Shown: positions 53,194 to 60,629 of the stretch, piece by piece
Numbering within the stretch: the first letter of the stretch is position 1
Layout: every line of letters begins with the position of its first letter
NCBI GenBank assembly: GCA_958295685.1
Contig: OY282365.1
Span: 1,736,001 to 1,800,000, forward strand
DNA: 64,000 nt
Reading direction: 5' to 3'
From: an uncultured Dehalococcoidia bacterium
Lineage (GTDB): Bacteria; Chloroflexota; Dehalococcoidia; Lucifugimonadales; CATQGZ01
Translations under genes and position numbers: made by a program
The notes under the pieces: generated by a model
What the model was told of the DNA's origin: nothing
What the model saw: only the letters and a program-made list of their open reading frames with translations
Databases searched by the model: none

Positions 53194-55491
53194 TTAGTGG
53201 ACGCCGCCCGAGTCAACGGGCGTTATCTTTATGATCTCGTGGTGTTCGTCCCGGGGCTCCTCCGACACTGCGTTTTCGAATTTTGGCAGCCGCATCCAAT
53301 CGCCGGTCTTTTCGATTTTGACCCTGGTGGCAGCCCAAGCCAGGGCGCCGGTCTCGCTGTCCGAGCCAGGGCCTAGAATAGACAGCACGTTGGAGCCTCT
53401 GTTTCTGGCATACCTGCCACCAGCGCGGTGGCCCTGTCCGACGGGCACTGCCACGACCTTGAACGGGGTGGCCGGGTTTGGGAAGGCGAGCGCTTCCATG
53501 GAGCCGTGGGCTGACGTGATTCTTACGACGTCACCCTCGCGTATGCCCATGTCGTCGGCGACGGACGCGTTGATTTCAACCCACGTGCGCCACGTGGCGG
53601 TCGAGGTGGGGTCGGGAGTGGCCTGGAGCCAGGGAAGGGCCGCGCCGCGGCCATCCGTAAGCGAGGCGGACGCGAACGGTATCAGATGCATTGGGTGGCT
53701 GTCAGGGTCGCCGTCGAAGACGGGGTCTGTGGGAGTCGGCAGCGAGGGCGCTCTCGACGGAACGCTGTCGGTGGAAACGGCGCCGACATCCCACCAGCCT
53801 CCCCTCTGGAGCACTCCGTTCCAGAATGACCGGAAGTCAGGAGCGCTGACCGACCCGCGCCTCAGGTTGAACAGCCTTCTTGCGCCGTCCTGCAACACTT
53901 CCCTGAACGTCTCTCCGGGGAGGCCGAGGTCCACGTTCAGGTCCTGGGCAATCGTCATGAGCACGTCGCCGAATCCTCTGGCGCCGAGGTGCCGGCCGCG
54001 CTCCTCGAAGAAGGGCCGCACCACGGGCTGCTGGAAGCTGACCATCTGGTAACCGGGGCCGGGGTCGGGAATGTCAGTGTCCCAAGTCTCGAGAGGGTCA
54101 AGCTCAGGCAATACAAGGTCGGACATGGCCGTGGTGTCGTCCATCGTTCCCGAGAAGCTGAATATGTAGGGAACTTTGAAGCTGGCCGCTCTAAAGCCGG
54201 CGCTGTCGGGCAGTCCGTAGAACGGATCGGCGCCGCGCACCATCATGACCTTGACGCGCTCCCGGTTCATTTCGGAGATCAGGCTCTGCCACGTGGAGAA
54301 CGGGGTTGTCGTCTGGGAGGCGGGCACGTCTTGGAGCGGAGGCCTCGGGTTGAATACTATGCCGCCGGGCCTGTCTACGCTGTCCACAAGGTAGTTCAGC
54401 GAGTATATGGCGGCCATGTTGAACAGGCCGTTCGTGTGCGCGGCGGCGGAGCCGCCTCCGAAGGCGAGAGATGGCCTGTGTTCTGCGAAGCCGCGGGCGA
54501 CCTGCCTGATGTCATCGGCCATTCGGTCAGAGGGGACCGCGGTCGATATCTTCGACGCGACCCTCTCCGGCGCGAAGGCGTCCAGGTCGATATATCCGCC
54601 GTCGGTGAGCTCGTCTGCAGCCGCGCTGTTTCCGAGGCCCTCCGAGACGATCACCTGCGCGATGCTCAGAGCCAGGACACCTTCCGAGCCTGGCTCGACG
54701 TGGAGCCACCTGTCGGCGTTGGCCGCGGTCATCGAGAATCTCGAGTCTGCGTGGACGAAGGTTCCCCTCTTGCGGTCGCCTTGGCGGAACTCGCCGTAGC
54801 CGCGTGAGTACCTCACGGGCGAGATCCAGGTGTTCAGCCAGTCGGCTCCGAAGGATAGTACGTAGGCCGCTCTCTCGACGTCGAGGTCGGGCATCACGTC
54901 CTGGTCAAAGACTCGCTTGACCACGCTGCGAAGGACGGTTCGTTCGAGAGGCTCGTACGAGACGCGGCGTCCGCCGTAACGGGCCAGGAACCGCTCGGCC
55001 ACCATCCCTGTGTGCCCAGCCAGCGGTTCCGTGACCATAGCGAGGGCGGATTGATCGCCCGAGTCGCTGAGCCGGCGAAGCTGGAGGGTGAGCCTACCGA
55101 TCGCGTCGGTCCAGCTTATCTCCTCGAAGCGGCCTGACCCGCGCTCTCCGGAACGAACGAGCGGTCCTCTGATCCTGTCCGGGTGGTAGAGGGCCTGGAG
55201 GCCGGCCTCGCATCGCGCGCTGTGAGTGCCGCGGTTGATGGGGTGGTCAACGTTGCCCTCGACCTTCTTGGCGCGGCCCTCCATGACCTTGACGACGATG
55301 CCCTCACCGGTGGGGCACCATCTGCAGGTGGTGGCATACCAGTTCTGTAGGCCCGTGACTATGTCTTCGGGCATACCGATCGGAGCCTGTACCTTCAGCT
55401 CGTCTTCGGGCACGCCGCAGGCCTGGAATATGACGGCGGCGGCAGCGGAGCCGCCGGTCAGAGTCAGGAATTGTCGTCTGGTTAGAGGCAT
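53194..55491 (-). CDS. ACIII molybdopterin-oxidoreductase-fold subunit (ActB N-terminal half)
   Basis: A 765-residue protein of the molybdopterin oxidoreductase fold with a twin-arginine signal (LTRRQFLTLTGGS, then FQACG), so exported. CRWCPTGEGIVVKVMEG and THSARCEAGLQ hold three cysteines typical of the N-terminal cluster site. The body lacks an obvious molybdenum ligand, matching ACIII where this half has lost the cofactor. Its C-terminal domain (IREGDVVRITSAHGSMEA) is the standard molybdopterin-dinucleotide-binding fold. It is separate from the Fe-S subunit. Confidence 0.85.
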   Translation of the reverse strand: MPLTRRQFLTLTGGSAAAAVIFQACGVPEDELKVQAPIGMPEDIVTGLQNWYATTCRWCPTGEGIVVKVMEGRAKKVEGNVDHPINRGTHSARCEAGLQALYHPDRIRGPLVRSGERGSGRFEEISWTDAIGRLTLQLRRLSDSGDQSALAMVTEPLAGHTGMVAERFLARYGGRRVSYEPLERTVLRSVVKRVFDQDVMPDLDVERAAYVLSFGADWLNTWISPVRYSRGYGEFRQGDRKRGTFVHADSRFSMTAANADRWLHVEPGSEGVLALSIAQVIVSEGLGNSAAADELTDGGYIDLDAFAPERVASKISTAVPSDRMADDIRQVARGFAEHRPSLAFGGGSAAAHTNGLFNMAAIYSLNYLVDSVDRPGGIVFNPRPPLQDVPASQTTTPFSTWQSLISEMNRERVKVMMVRGADPFYGLPDSAGFRAASFKVPYIFSFSGTMDDTTAMSDLVLPELDPLETWDTDIPDPGPGYQMVSFQQPVVRPFFEERGRHLGARGFGDVLMTIAQDLNVDLGLPGETFREVLQDGARRLFNLRRGSVSAPDFRSFWNGVLQRGGWWDVGAVSTDSVPSRAPSLPTPTDPVFDGDPDSHPMHLIPFASASLTDGRGAALPWLQATPDPTSTATWRTWVEINASVADDMGIREGDVVRITSAHGSMEALAFPNPATPFKVVAVPVGQGHRAGGRYARNRGSNVLSILGPGSDSETGALAWAATRVKIEKTGDWMRLPKFENAVSEEPRDEHHEIIKITPVDSGGVH

Positions 55492-55501
55492 CTTGTCTCG
55501 T

Positions 55502-56188
55502 CTAGTAGTGGCACGTGGTGCAGTCGGTGGGCGCGCCGTTGTCTCGGTGACAGTCCACGCAGTCGCTCATCTTCAGAGACCTGTCTTGCCGTACCGTGGT
55601 CATGGCGGCGACCTCGCCGTGACAGGTGGAGCAGACCTGAGAGGCCGGGACGCCGTCCCTCTCAGTGAAGAAGCGTATGTGGGCTTCGTGGACGAAGTGG
55701 ACGTGGTCGGGGACCCGATGCACGCGGGTCCAGTCGATGGGGGTCCCTGTGTCTGCGGCCTGGCGCAGCTTCTCGATCTCGTCATTGCCGTCGCCGACAG
55801 TCACGTGGCACGACATGCAGAGCCCGACCGAAGGGATGGTCGCGGCGGCCTCGGTGGCAGCCATGCGGTGGCAGAAGGTGCAGTCGAGTCCCAATCCGCT
55901 CATCACGTTCACCCGCTGCGGTTGGCCCTCTTCGTCGAGCCTGGGCGAGCCGTCTGCGTTCAGGAGCGGGCCTACGCCGGCGTGTACCGTGTGAGGGAAG
56001 GCGATGGGCTGAGCGGGGCCGTCGTCGTAGCCGAAGACGATGGGCCGCCCGAACCACGCCGAGATGACGAAGGTCACCACCAAGACCGTCCCCGCAAGAA
56101 CTGCGACCCCAACGAGGCTGATGAGCCCGGCCAACACCAACCTTCTTTTGTCTGGGCGTCTTCTAAGCTGGAAGTCTCCTGGTATCAA
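55502..56188 (-). CDS. actA: ACIII subunit A: pentahaem cytochrome c
   Basis: A 228-residue protein with an N-terminal membrane anchor (about residues 17-40) and five haem-binding sites: CTFCH, CMSCH, CSTCH, CVDCH and CTTCH, the last at the very C-terminus (DCTTCHY). ActA is the multihaem subunit of ACIII that receives electrons from the Fe-S clusters. The gene ends ten bases before the next subunit. Five CxxCH motifs match the ActA family. Confidence 0.88.
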   Translation of the reverse strand: MIPGDFQLRRRPDKRRLVLAGLISLVGVAVLAGTVLVVTFVISAWFGRPIVFGYDDGPAQPIAFPHTVHAGVGPLLNADGSPRLDEEGQPQRVNVMSGLGLDCTFCHRMAATEAAATIPSVGLCMSCHVTVGDGNDEIEKLRQAADTGTPIDWTRVHRVPDHVHFVHEAHIRFFTERDGVPASQVCSTCHGEVAAMTTVRQDRSLKMSDCVDCHRDNGAPTDCTTCHY

Positions 56189-56241
56189 TTCCGGCGAGTC
56201 CTAGTGGGGCTCGGAACGTCCGTGTTCGGTGTCATCAGTGG

Positions 56242-56532
56242 CTATATCCAGTAGTCTTCCCAGATTCTCCGCAGCACGGCGGCCTCGCTGATGACTGCCG
56301 TGAGTAAGACCATGGCGACGATAAAGCATACCACGGCGATGAGGTAGAAGGCGGGGCGAATCCTGTTCAAGACGACAGGGATGTCTTTGGACGCGACCAG
56401 CGATGGGATCACGTTGTGGCCCAGTATCATGTTCGCGGAGAACAGGACGATGAACAGTACCACCAGCCAGAGGTTGGTAAGAAGGCTGCCCACGTCCCTC
56501 CATTCTTGTAAGCCTACGGCCGTAGGGTCCAC
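56242..56532 (-). CDS. Small membrane protein heading the ACIII operon
   Basis: A 96-residue protein with two membrane helices (about 19-40 and 62-83), starting at GTG 56532. I do not recognise the sequence, but its place as first gene of the operon, with a promoter just upstream, suggests a small ACIII accessory or assembly subunit. A possible relation to the small ActG-type subunits is a guess. Confidence 0.6.
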   Translation of the reverse strand: MDPTAVGLQEWRDVGSLLTNLWLVVLFIVLFSANMILGHNVIPSLVASKDIPVVLNRIRPAFYLIAVVCFIVAMVLLTAVISEAAVLRRIWEDYWI

Positions 56533-56593
56533 TGGTCAGCCAACCTCATGGGCTCCGATGGGAGCGGTCTCCGCGCCCGCCGCGGTAGCGTGA

Positions 56594-56623
56594 AAACTAT
56601 CACGTAGTCAGAAATGGTGTCAA
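56594..56623 (-). promoter_or_regulatory. Promoter of the ACIII operon
   Basis: On the minus strand TTGACA (56618-56623) and TAGTTT (56594-56599) are separated by 18 bases. Transcription would start near 56587, about 55 bases before the first start codon. Confidence 0.55.
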
Positions 56624-56708
56624 GGGTTGCGGCGGTGAGATGGGGCAGGGCCTTACGCTGCCGGTGGGAGAGAATTTTCGCGGGATCTGTAACGTTTGAA
56701 CTCATTCT

Positions 56709-56745
56709 GGGGGTCATTTCGTAGCTGTGGAGGGCGGATTGGGGC
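56709..56745 (-). repeat. Truncated core of the promoter/array elements (element E)
   Basis: GGGGGTCATTTCGTAGCTG then GGAGGGCGGATTGGGGCC matches the conserved core of elements A to D. No array or promoter remains. The VOC gene's last codons and TGA stop lie in it. Confidence 0.6.
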
Positions 56746-57124
56746 CACAGTCCGGGGATGGGGTTCGAGCGGGCTGCTGGAGCAGTTGAAGGATGTTGCC
56801 GTCGGGGTCGGAGAAGGTGGCGACCCAGCCTCCCCAGTGCTCCCGCTCCGGGGCTCTGATGAAGGTCACTCCCTGGGCTGCGAGGGCTTCGTGGACGCGG
56901 TGGATGTCTGTGACGCCGAGGTTGACCATCACGCGGTAGGGGTCCCGGGTCCGGCCCTCCACACGGGAGTGCAGGCCGACGTTGAGCCGGACCGAGCCGA
57001 GGTCAAAGGCCACGAAGTTTGGGCGTGTCGAGTGTGTGGGCAGCTTGAGGACGCCGTGATAGAAGTCGCGCAGGCGATCGACGCTGTCTGTCCAGATCGT
57101 GACGCCTGCGACGCTCTGAATCAC
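56714..57124 (-). CDS. VOC (glyoxalase/bleomycin-resistance) family protein
   Basis: A 136-residue single-chain VOC protein. VAGVTIWTDSVDRLRDFYHGVL is the first beta-alpha unit and GWVATFSDPDGNILQLLQ the last, with E and H-type metal ligand positions. GTG 57124 preceded by GCGGAGG is chosen over ATG 57184, which adds 20 non-family residues. The last 15-20 residues are encoded by a fragment of an intergenic repeat element, so the C-terminus (PSTATK) was probably acquired by insertion. Substrate unknown. Confidence 0.82.
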   Translation of the reverse strand: MIQSVAGVTIWTDSVDRLRDFYHGVLKLPTHSTRPNFVAFDLGSVRLNVGLHSRVEGRTRDPYRVMVNLGVTDIHRVHEALAAQGVTFIRAPEREHWGGWVATFSDPDGNILQLLQQPARTPSPDCGPNPPSTATK

Positions 57125-57216
57125 CGGGGGGCCTCCGCACGGTCTGTGTGAGGCGATGTTATGGGCGAGGGCCGCGGCGGTCAAGTCTGCCTGAGTTGCG
57201 CGGGCTGGGCCGGGAA

Positions 57217-57383
57217 CATGTTACAATGGGGGCCGGAGACGTGGGAGGCGGCTGATGAAAGGCTCTGGAGGGTCTCTGGAAAGGAGGCTGCCCGTTGGAC
57301 AGTAGTAGGAGGCGGGCCAGGTAGGTGTTCTCTGGAACGCCTCTAGGTAAAGGGCTCCACGGCTTGGCCGTGGAGCCCTTTTT
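57217..57383 (+). ncRNA. Candidate standalone small RNA with extended -10 promoter and strong terminator
   Basis: TGTTACAAT (57219-57227) is an extended -10 box; transcription would begin near 57233. A 15-bp perfect stem with TTG loop and T-tract ends the unit at 57383, giving an RNA of about 150 nucleotides. No same-strand gene follows; cinA is opposite. The RNA holds three Shine-Dalgarno-like blocks (GGGAGG, AAAGGAGG, TAGGAGG) and a 16-codon frame from ATG 57255 (MKGSGGSLERRLPVGQ). It does not match tmRNA, RNase P RNA or SRP RNA signatures that I know. Confidence 0.5.
57349..57383 (+). terminator. Rho-independent terminator
   Basis: AAAGGGCTCCACGGC and GCCGTGGAGCCCTTT form a perfect 15-bp stem around loop TTG (57364-57366), followed by a T-tract on the plus strand. 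Confidence 0.85.
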
Positions 57384-57466
57384 GTTGCGCCTGCCCGGTG
57401 GTGGCTCCCGGTGACAAGATTGTCTCCATCCGCCCGCGCGGACAGTGTGGCAGAGCAGACGCAGAG

Positions 57467-58711
57467 TCAGCCGTTCAGCCCATCGAGCAGGGCCTGTCGG
57501 AGCAGCTCGACGGCGTTGAAGCTCATCCTGGCACGGTCGGGCCGGCCGCGGCCGCCGAAGCGGTAGCTGCGTTCCCGGAATCCGGCTCCGTCGGTAACCG
57601 CGGCGTAGGTGCGGCCCTTGCCGAGGTTCTGGGCCTGCTCGTCGGGGTCGAGCACGGCGTGCAGCGCGACGCCGAGGTCGGAGCCTCCCCTGGATCGGAC
57701 GGCCACGGCGAGTCTGCGGGTGAGCTCTTCGGGGGTTGCCGGCGGGTCGGGGGAGCACCCCGACTCTAGGAGCAGTCCGTCGATGCCTGTCTTGCCGCTG
57801 CCGATCACGCCCAGGCCGAAGTGTTCGGGGGCGGCCTGCTGCATGCGGCCGGCGAGCAGTCCAGCGGTTGCGTCTTCAAAGACAGAGACCGTCTTGCCGC
57901 GCTCTCTCAGCATCGTCCCGACGGTCTGCTCGAGCGTTTCGTCGTCCGAGGCGAAGACGTGGACTCCGAGCAGTCTCCGAACCTCCTCTTCGACCGGGGC
58001 GATCAGTTTCATGGCTTCGTCGGTGTTCGAGGCCTTGGCCGCGATCCGCACGTCGACCTGGCCGGGGCGCGCCAGGACGCCGACGGTGGGGTTGGAGGAC
58101 TGGGCGATCAGATGGCCGATGCGATGGTCCACGCTGCTTTCGCCGATTTCGGCGACCTTGATCACCCTGTAGACGATGGTGCCGGTCAGTCCGAAGCGCC
58201 GGCGCAGATACGGCGCGACCTCGTTGTCGAAGAGCCACTTCAGTTCGAATGGGACTCCTGGGAGGGCGAACACGACGCCGCGTGGGTCTTCGACCACGAA
58301 TGACGGCGCTGTTCCGTTGGGGTTGTGAACCGGCTCCGCGCCTCTTGGGATTCGGGCCTGGCGCTCGTTGTTGGGGGTCATTATCAGGCCGCGGCTGCGG
58401 AATCTGCTATGGATCTGTTCCAGCAGGCCGGGATCGACGACCAGAGGACGCCCTGTGACTTCGGCTATGGCCTCTCGCGTGAGGTCGTCCTGGGTGGGGC
58501 CCAGGCCGCCGCCTGTGATTACGACGTCCGACCTTTCGAGAGCGCGGGTGAGCACCTCCTTCATGCGGCCGGGGTTGTCGCCCACGACGGTCTTGTAGAA
58601 GAGGTTCACACCGATGTCCGTGAGGCGTTGGGCCAGCCAGGCCGCGTTGGTGTCAACGATCTGCCCCAGCAGCAACTCGGAGCCTATGGATACAATCTCG
58701 GCGTTAGGCAT
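57467..58711 (-). CDS. cinA: CinA family protein (competence/damage-inducible protein A)
   Basis: A 414-residue two-domain protein. The N-terminal MoCF-like domain has IGSELLLGQIVDTNAAWLA and ITGGGLGPTQDDLTREA and LPGVPFELKWLF. The C-terminal CinA deamidase domain (nicotinamide mononucleotide deamidase in the family) is present but its usual ESCTGG is replaced by EDATAGLLAGRM, so deamidase activity is doubtful. The first domain acts as ADP-ribose pyrophosphatase in relatives. Transcribed leftward, away from the pyr operon. Confidence 0.9.
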   Translation of the reverse strand: MPNAEIVSIGSELLLGQIVDTNAAWLAQRLTDIGVNLFYKTVVGDNPGRMKEVLTRALERSDVVITGGGLGPTQDDLTREAIAEVTGRPLVVDPGLLEQIHSRFRSRGLIMTPNNERQARIPRGAEPVHNPNGTAPSFVVEDPRGVVFALPGVPFELKWLFDNEVAPYLRRRFGLTGTIVYRVIKVAEIGESSVDHRIGHLIAQSSNPTVGVLARPGQVDVRIAAKASNTDEAMKLIAPVEEEVRRLLGVHVFASDDETLEQTVGTMLRERGKTVSVFEDATAGLLAGRMQQAAPEHFGLGVIGSGKTGIDGLLLESGCSPDPPATPEELTRRLAVAVRSRGGSDLGVALHAVLDPDEQAQNLGKGRTYAAVTDGAGFRERSYRFGGRGRPDRARMSFNAVELLRQALLDGLNG

Positions 58712-58719
58712 GTCGCATC

Positions 58720-58815
58720 ATTCAACCACACTTTCGCGCAGCAGGTCTCTGATTGTCACGAGCTTCTCTCCGTAGGCGTTGAGTTGTCTGCGCGCTATTC
58801 AACCACACTTTCGCG
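58720..58815. repeat. 19-bp direct repeat upstream of cinA
   Basis: ATTCAACCACACTTTCGCG occurs at 58720-58738 and 58797-58815, 77 bp apart. Both copies lie in the gap between cinA and the pyr promoter. Confidence 0.5.
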
Positions 58816-58858
58816 TGGCGGGTTAGCCCCCAGACCTACGACCCACCTAGTACACGGC

Positions 58859-58888
58859 TTGAATCCCCGGAGGTGCCTCCGGTAGAAT
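58859..58888 (+). promoter_or_regulatory. Promoter of the pyrR-pyrB-pyrC operon
   Basis: TTGAAT at 58859 and TAGAAT at 58883 are separated by 18 bases. The inter-box stretch includes the palindrome CCGGAGGTGCCTCCGG. Confidence 0.6.
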
Positions 58889-58919
58889 GGCCGGAGCAAT
58901 CGCATATATGAACGGGACG

Positions 58920-58952
58920 CCCTTTAACTCAGCCCCGTGAGGCTGGCAAGGG
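58920..58952 (+). promoter_or_regulatory. PyrR-binding anti-antiterminator
   Basis: CCCTTTAACTCAGCCCCGTG followed by AGGCTGGCAAGGG forms a stem-loop with the conserved PyrR loop (CAG.CC.GNGAGGCUG). Binding of PyrR with UMP would favour the terminator downstream. Its TGGCAAGG can instead pair with CCTTGCCA in the terminator's left arm, giving the antiterminator. Confidence 0.75.
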
Positions 58953-58994
58953 ATTCGCCGAGGCTCCGCTGTCGATCCGACGCGCGTGACTTGA

Positions 58995-59023
58995 GGCTCC
59001 TTGCCAGCGGGCAAGGGGCCTTT
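58995..59023 (+). terminator. Attenuator terminator of the pyr operon
   Basis: GGCTCCTTGCC (58995-59005) pairs with GGCAAGGGGCC (59010-59020), followed by TTT. It lies 15 bases before the pyrR start and overlaps the antiterminator pairing with the PyrR site. Confidence 0.7.
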
Positions 59024-59037
59024 CTGCGTCTACAGGG

Positions 59038-59595
59038 ATGGTGATGTCGGCGCCTCAGAGACCAACTAGAGTGCTGGACCGGGACGAGATGAGGCGGGCA
59101 CTGACTCGCATCGCTCACGAGGTGCTGGAGCGCAACGGCGGCTCAGAGGGCGTCGTGCTCGTGGGGCTGCAGACGAGAGGAGTCCCGCTGGCCGCTCGTA
59201 TCGCGGCGCTGATCGGTCAGTTCGAGGCGCGGGCGGTCCCTGTAGGGGCGCTGGACGCCACGCTCTACCGCGACGACGGCTTCCGCGCCGCCGCGAGTCC
59301 CATGAGACCGACTGAGATGCCGTTCGACATCGGCGGTCAGCGCGTCGTGCTGGTTGACGACGTGCTCTTCACAGGGCGCACTATACGGGCAGCCATGGAC
59401 GCTCTCAACGATTTCGGCCGGCCCAGTCACATCCAGCTGGCCGTCCTCGTCGATAGGGGCCATCGAGAGTTGCCGATAAGGCCCGACTTCGTGGGCAAGA
59501 ACGTGCCCACCTCACCGGACGAAGAGGTCGACGTCCGCGTTGCCGAGATCGACGGCTCGGACCAGGTGCTGCTCGTGGCTCGGAAGGGGGGATGA
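59038..59595 (+). CDS. pyrR: Bifunctional pyr operon regulator / uracil phosphoribosyltransferase
   Basis: A 185-residue PyrR. It binds its leader RNA in response to UMP and can make UMP from uracil and PRPP. RVLDRDEMRRALTRIAHE is the start region, GVVLVGLQTRGVPLA-type and the PRPP loop RVVLVDDVLFTGRTIRAAMD are visible, as is LVDRGHRELPIRPDFVGKNV near the end. ATG at 59038 or 59044. Coupled to pyrB by ATGA. The attenuator it reads is directly upstream. Confidence 0.95.
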   Translation: MVMSAPQRPTRVLDRDEMRRALTRIAHEVLERNGGSEGVVLVGLQTRGVPLAARIAALIGQFEARAVPVGALDATLYRDDGFRAAASPMRPTEMPFDIGGQRVVLVDDVLFTGRTIRAAMDALNDFGRPSHIQLAVLVDRGHRELPIRPDFVGKNVPTSPDEEVDVRVAEIDGSDQVLLVARKGG

Positions 59596-60620
59596 GCGTG
59601 GAGACGGGTGGAGGGCCGGCGGACGGAGTCGTTTCGGAGGGCAGCGCGGGTGTACGGGCCGCAGGCAGACGACGGCACGTGCTGGACCTTGACGACTTCA
59701 CGCGGGACGAGATAGCCGCGGTGATCGACAAGACGCGGGCGATGAAAGAGGTGCTTCACCGGGACATAAAGAAGGCGCCCGCCCTGAGAGGGAAGACCAT
59801 CGTCACGATGTTCTATGAGCCGTCCACCAGGACGCGCGTGTCGTTCGAACAGGCGGGGAAGGTTCTGAGCGCGGACGTGATAAACGTTACGGGCGGCGGC
59901 AGCAGCGTGGAGAAGGGGGAGTCGCTGTACAACACCGCTCTCACCATCCAGGCTATGAGCGCGGACGTGATAGTGATCCGGCATCCTCATTCAGGGGCGC
60001 CTCACTTCCTGGCCAGCAGGCTGGGGAGCTCGATCATCAACGCAGGCGACGGTTCCCACGCCCACCCCACTCAGGCGCTGTTGGACCTGTTCACGATCCA
60101 TTCCCATACCGGCTCGATCGAGGGTCTCAGGGTGGTAATCGTGGGCGACCTGCTTCACAGCCGCGTTGCCCGCTCCAACATGTGGGGCCTCGTCAGGATG
60201 GGGGCGCGGGTGGCGCTCTGCGCCCCTCCGACGCTGATCCCGTCCGACTTTCGAGACGGCAGTCTGCGCCGACCCTGCCATCCCTTCGCAGGGGTGGAGG
60301 TGGAGACCAGCATAGAGCGCGCCCTGGAGGGAGCCGACGTGGTCATGGCTCTCAGGCTTCAACTGGAGCGCCAGAGAGCAGGCCACATCCCCAGCCTGCG
60401 CGAATACTCCCGAACGTACGGGATCAGCGGCAGCAGGCTGAAGCTTGCCAGGCCCGGCGCGCTGGTCATGCACCCTGGGCCCATGAACGAGGGCGTCGAG
60501 ATCGAGCCGGACGTGGCCCACGGCGCGAGGTCGGTCATCGAGGAGCAGGTTACGAACGGGGTGGCGCTGCGTATGGCGCTTCTGCACAGCCTTGCGGCAC
60601 AGGACCGGTTCGAGGCGTAG
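59592..60620 (+). CDS. pyrB: Aspartate carbamoyltransferase catalytic subunit
   Basis: Catalyses carbamoyl phosphate plus aspartate to carbamoylaspartate, the first committed step of pyrimidine synthesis. The carbamoyl-phosphate site is FYEPSTRTRVSFEQAGK; IIRHPHSGAP-like and NAGDGSHAHPTQALLDLFTI follow, and VMALRLQLERQ is in the aspartate-binding domain. The extra 20-30 N-terminal residues (to about 33) are variable. The 342-residue length is slightly longer than usual. ATG overlaps the pyrR stop. Confidence 0.96.
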   Translation: MSVETGGGPADGVVSEGSAGVRAAGRRRHVLDLDDFTRDEIAAVIDKTRAMKEVLHRDIKKAPALRGKTIVTMFYEPSTRTRVSFEQAGKVLSADVINVTGGGSSVEKGESLYNTALTIQAMSADVIVIRHPHSGAPHFLASRLGSSIINAGDGSHAHPTQALLDLFTIHSHTGSIEGLRVVIVGDLLHSRVARSNMWGLVRMGARVALCAPPTLIPSDFRDGSLRRPCHPFAGVEVETSIERALEGADVVMALRLQLERQRAGHIPSLREYSRTYGISGSRLKLARPGALVMHPGPMNEGVEIEPDVAHGARSVIEEQVTNGVALRMALLHSLAAQDRFEA

Positions 60621-60629
60621 GAGCCGCCG

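Noticed and set aside
57217..57383. SRP RNA, tmRNA or T-box at the small RNA locus
   Set aside because: No tRNA-like ends, no complete SRP apical motif (only a weak GGTCTCTGGAAAGGA resemblance), and no downstream same-strand gene or T-box sequence.
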